From NCBI GenBank assembly GCA_020846655.1, contig JADLDL010000010.1, positions 1 through 45,015 on the forward strand: a stretch of DNA of 45,015 nt, in the 5' to 3' direction. Shown in pieces: positions 8,679 through 16,456 of this stretch. The first letter of the stretch is position 1. Each line of letters starts with the position of its first letter. The DNA is from Saprospiraceae bacterium. GTDB lineage: Bacteria > Bacteroidota > Bacteroidia > Chitinophagales > Saprospiraceae. Both the position numbers and the translations under genes were made by a program. The notes below the pieces were generated by a model that saw nothing but the letters and a program-made list of their open reading frames with translations, was not told the DNA's origin and made no database searches.

Positions 8679-9362
8679 TCAGGGCAGCATCAGCCGGTAG
8701 GTATACTGCGGTTGTTGGCGGATGCCGAAATTCGGCGCCACCTGCAAGCCTTGTTGAATGGCCCAGAAGGTGGATTCCGGATTGAGTTCGAGATCATCTT
8801 TGAACAACAATTCGGTGCGCAGCGTCTTTTCGCCGGCGTATATTTCACAATAAATCCGCTGAGGAACGCCCTGTTCTTCCAGCCCGGGCCGCACCGTTTC
8901 GAAGGCAAAATAGCCGTTGGTATCGGTTTTGAGGTAGCCAAACAGGCGTGCGTGCTGGCGATTGCCTTCCGGACCGGGTATGTCGGCGCCGGCATCACCA
9001 AACCAGCCCTGGTAGTCGCGCTGGTACACGTACAGCAGCGCGTTGGCGGCAGGCTCGCCGTCGGGCTGGAGCAGGTAACCATCGATCCGAAGGAGGACAC
9101 CGGGTTCTGAATACGGGACCAGGCGGAGTTTGGCGGCTTTGGCATGCTGTCGGATCAGGCTCCGGAAGGAGTACAGGTGGTGGAGGGGCATCCAGTTGGT
9201 ATCGGTCAGGATACTACCGGTCCATTTTTCGCCTTTGCTGAGTTGGCGCTCCAGTTGGAGGAGTTGTTGGGTGGTATCGGGCGGGGTGGAGGCTTGGGCA
9301 CTGAAAGCCGCCAGGCAGAGCAGCAGGAGCAGGCTTGCGTGTTGTTTGATCGAATCAGTCAT
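8679..9362 (-). CDS. Secreted intradiol-dioxygenase-fold protein, probably non-catalytic
   Basis: Predicted 227-residue exported protein. Residues 1-25 are a signal peptide (core SLLLLLCLAAFSAQA). Residues about 90-225 fit the beta-sandwich of intradiol ring-cleavage dioxygenases: GYLLQPDGEPAANALLYVYQ, then FGYLKTDTNGYFAFETVRPG, then TELLFKDD. In catalytic family members a HIH iron-ligand pair follows the PGRP-like turn; here the equivalent segment reads PQRIYCEIYAGE with no histidine, and the first tyrosine ligand region reads QGWF. I infer loss of iron binding. It could instead be read as a carboxypeptidase-regulatory-like sandwich. It is monocistronic or the distal gene after the ATPase operon. 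Confidence 0.6.
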   Translation of the reverse strand: MTDSIKQHASLLLLLCLAAFSAQASTPPDTTQQLLQLERQLSKGEKWTGSILTDTNWMPLHHLYSFRSLIRQHAKAAKLRLVPYSEPGVLLRIDGYLLQPDGEPAANALLYVYQRDYQGWFGDAGADIPGPEGNRQHARLFGYLKTDTNGYFAFETVRPGLEEQGVPQRIYCEIYAGEKTLRTELLFKDDLELNPESTFWAIQQGLQVAPNFGIRQQPQYTYRLMLP

Positions 9363-9448
9363 ATGCCCTAAGACGAACAGTTGGAGAGAAAAGTTGTCTG
9401 TTGGCTACAAATTACCTGAAGCGCCGGCACTACAGGGCCGAAGGGTTT

Positions 9449-12268
9449 TTAGGTCGGCGTCAAGTTGATCAGGACGGAGTTTTGGGCAGGATTAATGATC
9501 ATGCGGTTTCGGCCACTCATGTTTTGTTTTTCCTTTTGAAACCGGATCATGCCGACGAGTTCACCCAGGCGTTTGGCATCGGGTAGTATGGGAGGGTTGC
9601 GTTTCAGGCCTTTTTTCGCGTCGGTAAACAGCGATTTTATTTCATCGCCGTTGAAGCCGCTGGTACTGTCGGCGATGACATCGATGAGTTCATTGGACAA
9701 GCCAATTTTGTATTTTTCTGCATACAGCGCCACGATGGCGCGCCGGGCGGTAGGGTCTGGGAGATCGATATGGATCGGTTTGAAGCGGCTGGGGCGGAGC
9801 AGGGCTTCGTCGATGATATCCAGGCGGTTGGTGGTGCCAATGACGAGCAGGGGGGTATCCGGGCGGAAGCCGTCCATTTCGGTAAGGATTTGGGCGACCA
9901 TGGAGTTGCCCACGCGGCTGCCGCCGTCTGGCCGGTTGGAGCGCTTGGTGGCCAGGGAGTCAAATTCATCAAAAACCAGCACGGAGGGGGCATGGCGCCG
10001 GGCTTCGGAGAAGATTTCGCGGAGTTTGCGTTCGCTTTCCCCCACGTACATATCCATGGTTTCCGGACCGGAAACGACCATGATATTGGCGTTGAGTCGG
10101 TTGGCTACAGCCTTGGCAAAGAGTGTTTTGCCGGTACCCGGTGGGCCGTAAAAAATAAATCCGCGCGGGATCAGGTCCTGAAGTGTTTCTTCTTCGTCTT
10201 CTTCAAAAACCATTTGACCCTGAATGAGTTGAATGGCTTCTTCCAATTCGCGTTTGACATCTTCATAGCCTCCGATTTGTCCAAAATCTACTTTGGGCAC
10301 CACGAAGTTGTTGGAGGCCGTGGCCTTGAAGGTCCGGATGGATTCTTTCAGGTCCTGCATCGAGATTTTTTTTCCTTTGGCGTATTCATTGATGGAATAC
10401 TGGATGCATTGGCGGACGCGGATGGGGTTCATGCCCGATACATTTCGATAGAGTTCTTCCGGGTCAAAATTATCGATACTGGCCTTTTGGCCGGGTGTTA
10501 CCAGTACATCCACCGTGAGCACTTCCTGCGCATCCACCATCGTGGTTTTGGGTATGCCGTTGATGATTTTCCGAAGGGAAAAGCGCGACTCGATAATCTC
10601 CGGCAGGTCGACCGACACGTCGGTGAACGCGAGGATCAGGCCGTCGTTTTTTCGATAGATCAGTTCGGTCAATTCCCGCGACTCCCCGCTCAGAAAGGCG
10701 CCGGTGCCGCCAGCCAGCAGATCGAGGTGGGGGATGACGAGTACTTCGTTTTCTTTGATGGATTGGATGATATTCTTCAGGTTGCGCAATTGCTCGAGGA
10801 TCAGCGAACTGCCGGCATTTCCCTGGTTGATATCGGAGGCTTCCAGCAATTTATACTTGAGTTGCGCTTTCTGGACGATGGTTTTCCATAAGGTATTGAC
10901 AATGAGTTTGTCGCATTTGATCAGGACCGACAGGCCCATCTTCAGTTCGGCGGCTACCTTTTCAATTGGTTCGCCGTAAATCAAGCGGATCGATTCTTCT
11001 TTGTCGAAGGCTTTGTGGTCGATGTTGTCGTAATGTTTGGGCTGGGGCTGGTGTTTTGGACTGCTGGGGACACTAGCGGGAGGCGTAGTGGCAACAAGGC
11101 TGTCGGGGTCTGCACTGGCTGTAGGATTGGCTTCTATTTTTTTGATGTCCAGTTTGGGGTATGTCGGGCCGGGATTATCCTTCGGCGCGGCAGGGATTGG
11201 TACGGGTTGTGCATGAAAAGAAGGTTGGACGAAATAGGGTTCCTGCAACAGCCGGATCAATTCCGTCATGAAATCTTTGTGCATCTGTTCGTGCTGAAAA
11301 TCGCCGGCAATCAACTCCCGAATGATGTACACAGCCCTCGGATACAGGTCGTGGTCAGTGGGATAGGCATACATCAGTTTGGCATGTGCCACAACAGCCA
11401 GGTTTTTGCTGAAGGCACTGATCGAAAGCCCCAGAAACATCAGGCAGAGGAACGCGGCGCCCACGATGATCAAAATATTCAGCCACCAGGCAAAATTTTT
11501 GATGTATAAAAAAATGATGCAGCCAGCGATGGCAGCCAGCATGATGAGCACCATTTGAATGTTTTTGTTCCTGATTTTTTTGCTCAGGCTTTCAAAAAAA
11601 GGCTTCAGGCTGGCCTGTACCTGGTCTTCATTGGATGTGGATTTGATGACAAAATCAAAGCTTGTTTGTTGTTGGATGACCAGCATCACCAGCAGGACGC
11701 CGATGTAGGTGTACACGAAGTAGGTGGGCCCTAAAAACCAGATATATAAAATCGGAATGGCATAGACCAGGAGCGCGCCAAAATAAACGCCGACCTTGTT
11801 GCCAATATCGTCGCCGGAAGAATAGTAAAAGGCATGTGCCAGGCAAAAAAGGCCAAAGCAGGCGATGAAAAAATGCCTGGAGTAGGATAAAAAGTAGTTG
11901 TAATCTTCTGTGTGGCCGATCCACTTGGCATAGGAAAATATACCAATATAGGTGATGGTGGCCAACAAGATGGTGGGGGCGATGAAGCGCCGGTACGAGC
12001 GGATGCTGCGCTCAAAAAAATCCGGGAAACTGTTGTTTTTTTGAGAGAGAAAAGAAGCGATCAGCCAGGGGCGCGAAAAAAAATAACCGGTCGTGAATAT
12101 CCCGGAGGAGAGTAGGGCGTAGTTGATCAGCCCCTGTGCATCGCTGTCCAGGGCTTGTTGCTGCACATACAACATGGCGGCATAGGCCGCGCCAAATACG
12201 ACAAAACCCAGCAGGAATAGTACAATGAGTTTCCTGGTTCTGCTATACAATGTGGCAACTTGATTCAT
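9449..12268 (-). CDS. Polytopic membrane protein with tandem AAA+ domains
   Basis: 939 residues from the ATG at 12268; the open frame extends upstream into the preceding gene but the N-terminal membrane segment begins here. Residues 1-295 hold about eight hydrophobic segments. A Pro-rich linker (350-425) follows, then a divergent AAA-like region (about 435-690) lacking a P-loop but keeping IKENEVLVIPHLDLL. A canonical AAA+ domain comes next: Walker A GPPGTGKT 708-715, Walker B VLVFDEFD 763-770, sensor Asn814, RPSRF arginines 825 and 828. The fold order recalls p97/Pex1-type double-ring ATPases with an inactive first ring. Last gene of the ubiquitin-like operon, 28 bases after the JAB stop. 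Inferred role: ATP-driven remodelling or extraction at the membrane of conjugated targets. Confidence 0.85.
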   Translation of the reverse strand: MNQVATLYSRTRKLIVLFLLGFVVFGAAYAAMLYVQQQALDSDAQGLINYALLSSGIFTTGYFFSRPWLIASFLSQKNNSFPDFFERSIRSYRRFIAPTILLATITYIGIFSYAKWIGHTEDYNYFLSYSRHFFIACFGLFCLAHAFYYSSGDDIGNKVGVYFGALLVYAIPILYIWFLGPTYFVYTYIGVLLVMLVIQQQTSFDFVIKSTSNEDQVQASLKPFFESLSKKIRNKNIQMVLIMLAAIAGCIIFLYIKNFAWWLNILIIVGAAFLCLMFLGLSISAFSKNLAVVAHAKLMYAYPTDHDLYPRAVYIIRELIAGDFQHEQMHKDFMTELIRLLQEPYFVQPSFHAQPVPIPAAPKDNPGPTYPKLDIKKIEANPTASADPDSLVATTPPASVPSSPKHQPQPKHYDNIDHKAFDKEESIRLIYGEPIEKVAAELKMGLSVLIKCDKLIVNTLWKTIVQKAQLKYKLLEASDINQGNAGSSLILEQLRNLKNIIQSIKENEVLVIPHLDLLAGGTGAFLSGESRELTELIYRKNDGLILAFTDVSVDLPEIIESRFSLRKIINGIPKTTMVDAQEVLTVDVLVTPGQKASIDNFDPEELYRNVSGMNPIRVRQCIQYSINEYAKGKKISMQDLKESIRTFKATASNNFVVPKVDFGQIGGYEDVKRELEEAIQLIQGQMVFEEDEEETLQDLIPRGFIFYGPPGTGKTLFAKAVANRLNANIMVVSGPETMDMYVGESERKLREIFSEARRHAPSVLVFDEFDSLATKRSNRPDGGSRVGNSMVAQILTEMDGFRPDTPLLVIGTTNRLDIIDEALLRPSRFKPIHIDLPDPTARRAIVALYAEKYKIGLSNELIDVIADSTSGFNGDEIKSLFTDAKKGLKRNPPILPDAKRLGELVGMIRFQKEKQNMSGRNRMIINPAQNSVLINLTPT

Positions 12269-12296
12269 AGGAGGTTCTGTTGTTTTCAAATAGACT

Positions 12297-13259
12297 TTAA
12301 ATAACCCAGTATTGCTGCTCGTACATATCGCGTTGCCCATCCGTCCGGACATAAAACCGGAGCAGGCGGCTGCCGTCGTTTTCAAAATTAATCAAGCCGG
12401 CTACCTGCCAAATATTTAAAAATGTAGTATTGTGCAGTTGAAGATCCACTCTCGACAGGCCAATATCCAAGGCATCCGCCGAGAACAGATGGGTATGATA
12501 CCAGCCCAGTATTTTCTCCTCCGGGCGTTGTTCCCGGATCAGTTTTTTCACTTGTGCAAAAGATTCGCCGGTAAAGTTGAGGTGAGAAAACGAAGCGCCG
12601 AAATGCTCGGCATTGATCGCATCCCGGATTTCAATGATAAACCCGTTTGGCCGGTTTTCATTGGCGTATACCATGCCAATAAAAAAACCTCCTTCTTCAT
12701 AATGGTTGGAAAACATGCGGGTTTTGACCAGATTCCGGTAGATATCCTGGTGGATCAGGATGCTGATCAGGGGTTCTTGCTCCGGGGCGGCGGCCATGAA
12801 GGCGCTCAGAGACCTTCGGGGATAATGGTCCTCTTCTAGCCGGGTTATTTTCAGGTTGTTCTGCCAACTGTTCGTTGTGTTCAGCGTAAACTCGCCCTCA
12901 ATGTTCGGCCGCCGCACCCGGGCGGCTTCTTTTTCCAGCGGATCCGGGTCGGTGCTGATGATAATCAGGCTGTCGTGGGGAATATAGTCGGCCGGTAACA
13001 GGTCGAGCAGGGGGTGGTTTTGTTTATACATTTCCTGGTTGTCGGCATTTAAAATCAACACCTCAAAACTGGAGTCCAGGCTCAGTTTGCTCCGCCGGCT
13101 TCTGAAAAAGGTTTTTTTATCGATCAACGACGTGAGCCGCACGGTCATCTCATCGAGCGGCAACTGAGTAAGCCGTTCAATGCCTTTTTTCAAGGCTTGC
13201 GCCAAAACCGAATCTTTCAGTTCCACTTTGAATGTATCGAGTCCGAAAAACATCTGCAT
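12297..13259 (-). CDS. JAB/JAMM (MPN) isopeptidase with N-terminal unknown domain
   Basis: 320-residue predicted zinc metalloprotease that would remove ubiquitin-like modifiers. The C-terminal half (about 160-310) carries the MPN/JAMM signature: Glu188 or Glu189 in EEGGFFIGMVY, then GWYHTHL with His255 and His257, then SRVD with Ser269 and Asp272. The H-x-H to Asp spacing is 14 residues, four more than the ten typical of Rpn11/CSN5, so a loop insertion is likely. Residues 1-135 are an unassigned alpha/beta region (SFEVLILNADN, DSLIIISTDPDP). The start may equally be Met3. It begins 19 bases after the E2-fusion stop and precedes the ATPase, consistent with one transcript. It pairs naturally with the E1 and E2 upstream. 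Confidence 0.85.
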   Translation of the reverse strand: MQMFFGLDTFKVELKDSVLAQALKKGIERLTQLPLDEMTVRLTSLIDKKTFFRSRRSKLSLDSSFEVLILNADNQEMYKQNHPLLDLLPADYIPHDSLIIISTDPDPLEKEAARVRRPNIEGEFTLNTTNSWQNNLKITRLEEDHYPRRSLSAFMAAAPEQEPLISILIHQDIYRNLVKTRMFSNHYEEGGFFIGMVYANENRPNGFIIEIRDAINAEHFGASFSHLNFTGESFAQVKKLIREQRPEEKILGWYHTHLFSADALDIGLSRVDLQLHNTTFLNIWQVAGLINFENDGSRLLRFYVRTDGQRDMYEQQYWVI

Positions 13260-13278
13260 AGGTTCAATTGATCAATGG

Positions 13279-14718
13279 CTAAACGACCCTGCTCATTTTC
13301 AGGTTGGGGAAATACAGCGTATTGAGGTAATCTTCATTTTCCTTTCGGGCGGCTTCCAAGCCCCCTCTTGCGGTGATAGCAGTTTGCCCTTCTACTGTTT
13401 TCACCCATCGCAGGGCATCCGGATTGAGGCCTTCCCGGATTTGGTAGTTCTGGTAGGAGGCAATGTCGATGAGCAATTGGCACAATTGTCCGAAGTCCAT
13501 ACCGGGGCGGTAGCGGTCGGCCAGTTCACCGAGGCATACCCCCCCGCCGAATCGTTCGCCATTGCGGATACGTTGTGGCTCTACATTGGGATGAAAAATA
13601 GGGGATACCCAAGTGACCTCCGGAGCGCGCAAGGGGAAATATTCCGATAGAAAAATATTGACTTCGTGCTCCTGAATAGGTATAGGCGGCATAGCAGCAT
13701 TGGGGGCCGGGGCCCAGCCGGGCGCCAAAAAGGAAAGGTAGTACTCGGTAGGGGCCTGCTGGCTGTTGGCTTTGACCTGAAAACCTGCATGGCTTTTGGC
13801 AAAGTTGAGGATTTGCACCCGCACCCGCGCCAATGCCTCCGCCCGGATAATCGGGTTGATGTTGGCGGCAGTGCTCTCCGGGCTCACCTGAAAACCTTCG
13901 CCTTCCCGCACCCCCATCTCATTCAGCGTGCGATCGGGGTTGGCCACCCGCTCGGTAGCGCCGTTGGCGCCTACGCGGTCGATGACGGCTTGGCGGGGCC
14001 GGTCGCGGGCGTCCCGGGGCCAGGTCTCCTGGTATTGTGCCATCATGGCGTTGGCGACGTCGCGCACCGGCGTAGAAGCCGGGATATTGGACAACATAAA
14101 CCGGGCATGGTCCGGGCCTTCGATAAAGATATTGTCCAGCAAGTAATCGCGCTGGCCCTCGCTACCCAGGATGACCTGTGTAGGCGGGTTCACCTGTGCC
14201 CGCAGGCGTTGGGCCAGGGCAGCGGCCTGGCGGGCATTTCCGTTCACCAGGTAAAAGGAAAAGATACCGTTGGAAATATAGTTCAGCATCACTTCCTGGC
14301 CGCCGGTGGTTTCTGCCGACAGGGTTTGCATCAGTTGGTTGAGCTCGTCCTGGCCGCCCGGCCAACCAATCACGACGAGGTTGGTGCCGGTTTCGGGCAG
14401 GGGCGGCGTGGCGGCTTGTGGCCGAAACTGGCTAAAAAACGCATTTTTGGGATAGCGGCGGATGGTGGCATCGATCAAAGGGCCGTAGTCGGGATCGATC
14501 ACACCCGCTTCGATATCGCGGCAGATGCTTCGCCAGAAATCAGCAGACTGGTTAAACCCTGGCAGGCGTTCGCGCGGATAGTTGATACTGTCCAAAATAG
14601 GCAAGGCTTCTTCCCGTGTGCTGAACAACCGGGCCAATTGATCAATGATCCCTTCGCGCTCCAGGTCACTATAAGACAAAGCGGAAGGCATCTGGTTTCT
14701 TTGATTTTCACGCTGCAT
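13279..14718 (-). CDS. EAD1 - unknown - ubiquitin-like - E2 (UBC) fusion protein
   Basis: 479 residues from the chosen ATG at 14718; starts at 14784 and 14691 are also possible. Residues 16-92 are an effector-associated domain 1 (LARLFSTREEALPILDSINY, ADFWRSICRDIEAG, IRRYPKN). Residues 112-195 are an unassigned alpha/beta module. Residues 196-280 look ubiquitin-like (HARFMLSNIPASTPVRDVANAM, then RTLNEMGVREGEGFQV), with no diglycine. Residues 291-440 are an E2 fold: FPLRAPEVTWVSPIFHPNV, catalytic Cys395 in GGGVCLG, then LLIDIA and LNPDALRWV. The HPN-to-Cys gap is longer than in eukaryotic E2s. It presumably accepts a modifier from the adjacent E1. EAD1 is shared with the TIR protein of the same operon, suggesting homotypic docking. 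Confidence 0.85.
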   Translation of the reverse strand: MQRENQRNQMPSALSYSDLEREGIIDQLARLFSTREEALPILDSINYPRERLPGFNQSADFWRSICRDIEAGVIDPDYGPLIDATIRRYPKNAFFSQFRPQAATPPLPETGTNLVVIGWPGGQDELNQLMQTLSAETTGGQEVMLNYISNGIFSFYLVNGNARQAAALAQRLRAQVNPPTQVILGSEGQRDYLLDNIFIEGPDHARFMLSNIPASTPVRDVANAMMAQYQETWPRDARDRPRQAVIDRVGANGATERVANPDRTLNEMGVREGEGFQVSPESTAANINPIIRAEALARVRVQILNFAKSHAGFQVKANSQQAPTEYYLSFLAPGWAPAPNAAMPPIPIQEHEVNIFLSEYFPLRAPEVTWVSPIFHPNVEPQRIRNGERFGGGVCLGELADRYRPGMDFGQLCQLLIDIASYQNYQIREGLNPDALRWVKTVEGQTAITARGGLEAARKENEDYLNTLYFPNLKMSRVV

Positions 14719-14802
14719 TTGAACAAGCCAATTAAAATGAAAAGGAAAATATCGCGGGTTTAGTGCATTTTTCAAGGTAAGCAACGCCGCTTGGGAGAAG
14801 CG

Positions 14803-15894
14803 TTAACGCCTGTGCGCTGTTGTATCGAACGGACCAGATAATGCAATCCACGTAAAGCCCTCCGCTGTTTCTACGCCCAGTATTTCCCGTTCCGGAATAC
14901 CAATCTCCAAAAGCCGTAAATGGCCTGGTATATCTTCCAGGTGTTGTGTGTGGGTGTATTGGACATCGCCGCCACACTCCGGACAAATATCGAATATCTT
15001 TTCTGCATTCCAAATTGCTTTTTTGTACGCACAAGCCGAGCAATACACAGTTTCCCAAACGGCATTCCACAGCCAGACACGGCTGTCAGGACTCAGTTCT
15101 GACAACAATTCCTGTATGGTATGCCGGTTAGAGACAGCAATCTGTTGTACGTTGCCTATGGGCATGTGTAGCGGACAATCCGGATTTCGGTGCACCGAAA
15201 CCAGGTCTGTAGCCCCTGTGATCGCATTGAACCGGAAGATACCTGCCGGGCAGGACAGCCGGAGCAAAAAACGGAGTGCAAAGGAGGTGCCCCAGGCGGC
15301 GGCTAAGGCGGTGGTATGTATAGCCGCTCCTACCGCTACTTCTTCTTCCGGCGCCCGGCAACTGGCCTGGGTATCGGCCTGCAGCCGGTCGGGAGGCAGG
15401 CTGCAAGCATAGCAGGCTGCTTCCGGATCGGTATACAAGCGGACTTCTCCTCCCCAGGGATGGGTACCAATATCCAGGTAAGGCGAGCGCACCAGGTTGC
15501 AGCGGCCGGTGACGTCGAGCCGGGCATTCAGGTTGTCGACGCAAGCGATCAACAAGGATGCCTCCTGTAACTCGGCCAAGCCCAGCACCCGGGCAAAATA
15601 CCCTTGCCGGGCATCGATCACGACGCTGGGGTTGAGCTCGATTAAGCGTTCGGCGGCCACCTCAACCTTGAACCGACCTACATCATTTTGCCGAAACAGG
15701 ATGCAGCGGCTCAGGTTGGAGTATGAAATGGTGTCAAAATCGCAGAGAACCAATTTGCCCACACCGGCCATCGCCAAACTACGGGCGACTTCATTCCCGA
15801 CTGCCCCCAGGCCGGCGATCACCACCGTTGCTGCCTGAAGAGTTGCCTGTTTCCAGCCTGGAATCAGGTCGTGCCGGCTATATCTATCGTCCAT
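14803..15894 (-). CDS. E1-like ubiquitin-activating enzyme (ThiF/MoeB family)
   Basis: 363 residues. Family role: adenylate the C terminus of a ubiquitin-like protein and hold it as a thioester. Visible elements: nucleotide motif GLGAVG 28-33, Asp52 and Asp54 in LCDFDTISYSNLSR with Asn60 and Arg63, Lys76, Asp120-Asn121, and Cys179 in SCRAPEEEVAVGAA at the MoeB/ThiF catalytic-cysteine position. CYAC 161-164 matches the MoeB zinc knuckle, and two further CxxC pairs (285/288, 304/307) form a C-terminal zinc ribbon absent from minimal ThiF. The start overlaps the upstream RING-like stop by 11 bases. Not fused to an E2, unlike the Cap2 protein of type II CBASS. Confidence 0.9.
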   Translation of the reverse strand: MDDRYSRHDLIPGWKQATLQAATVVIAGLGAVGNEVARSLAMAGVGKLVLCDFDTISYSNLSRCILFRQNDVGRFKVEVAAERLIELNPSVVIDARQGYFARVLGLAELQEASLLIACVDNLNARLDVTGRCNLVRSPYLDIGTHPWGGEVRLYTDPEAACYACSLPPDRLQADTQASCRAPEEEVAVGAAIHTTALAAAWGTSFALRFLLRLSCPAGIFRFNAITGATDLVSVHRNPDCPLHMPIGNVQQIAVSNRHTIQELLSELSPDSRVWLWNAVWETVYCSACAYKKAIWNAEKIFDICPECGGDVQYTHTQHLEDIPGHLRLLEIGIPEREILGVETAEGFTWIALSGPFDTTAHRR

Positions 15895-16456
15895 ATTTCA
15901 CCAGGGATGAAGTAGCCGGGCAATACAATTGGTCCTGGTTGGAATTCCATTCGCCCCAGCAATTCAGGCCTTTAAACGGGTCCCAATGGATCGATACAAA
16001 ACACTTGGGCGATTCCGGATGGCAAGGACAGAGCACTACAATATCGTTCTGGCGCAGGGTGTGGCCGCAAATGGCGCATTTGTGGCGTTTCAAGCCGGCC
16101 AAGGGCGGCGCCAGCAAGGTATGTCCTTCCCGTAGCACCTCAATGGGGATGTTGGCGGGCGGAGGATAGGTCGTGACAATACCCAGGTTAAACTCCAGGA
16201 TGTCTTCCGGGTTGAAGTTGGACTCGCCTTCCTGTTTGCCGCTGCACGCCAGCCGGGTGCTGTTGTGGTACACTTTGCCGTCGGTTTCAATAAAAACCGG
16301 GTCGCCATTGCGAAAACTGTGGTTACAACGCTCACATTCGGTATGCAACCAGGAAGAATCAAGACTCGTAATGGCGGCGCCGCCTTTTAAATAGGCCGAA
16401 TTGGAAGGGTCTTTCGCAGCGTTTAACCCTTCATCAAACAATGCTTTTTCATTCAT
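15884..16456 (-). CDS. Protein with two RING-like zinc fingers, candidate E3
   Basis: 190 residues with two similar treble-clef-type cysteine clusters. The first is Cys41-x2-Cys44, RNGDPVF, His64, Cys71. The second is Cys127-x2-Cys130, RQNDIVV, Cys143-x-Cys145-His146, Cys152, His157, Cys166, with Cys179 as a possible last ligand. The C-x2-C ... (G/N)D-x-V ... C/H layout is that of RING-like fingers, and the position between the TIR gene and the E1 suggests an E3 ligase or substrate adaptor. The spacing of the second cluster deviates from classical RING (C152-x4-H157). The start overlaps the TIR stop by four bases (ATGA), implying translational coupling. The zinc fingers are clear; the E3 role is inferred. 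Confidence 0.75.
   Translation of the reverse strand: MNEKALFDEGLNAAKDPSNSAYLKGGAAITSLDSSWLHTECERCNHSFRNGDPVFIETDGKVYHNSTRLACSGKQEGESNFNPEDILEFNLGIVTTYPPPANIPIEVLREGHTLLAPPLAGLKRHKCAICGHTLRQNDIVVLCPCHPESPKCFVSIHWDPFKGLNCWGEWNSNQDQLYCPATSSLVKYGR

Noticed and set aside
13279-14718. Possibility that GWPGG or AETTGG in the E2 fusion marks a processed Ubl C terminus.
   Set aside because: Both glycine pairs lie before the Ubl-like segment, in the unassigned module, so they cannot end that Ubl.
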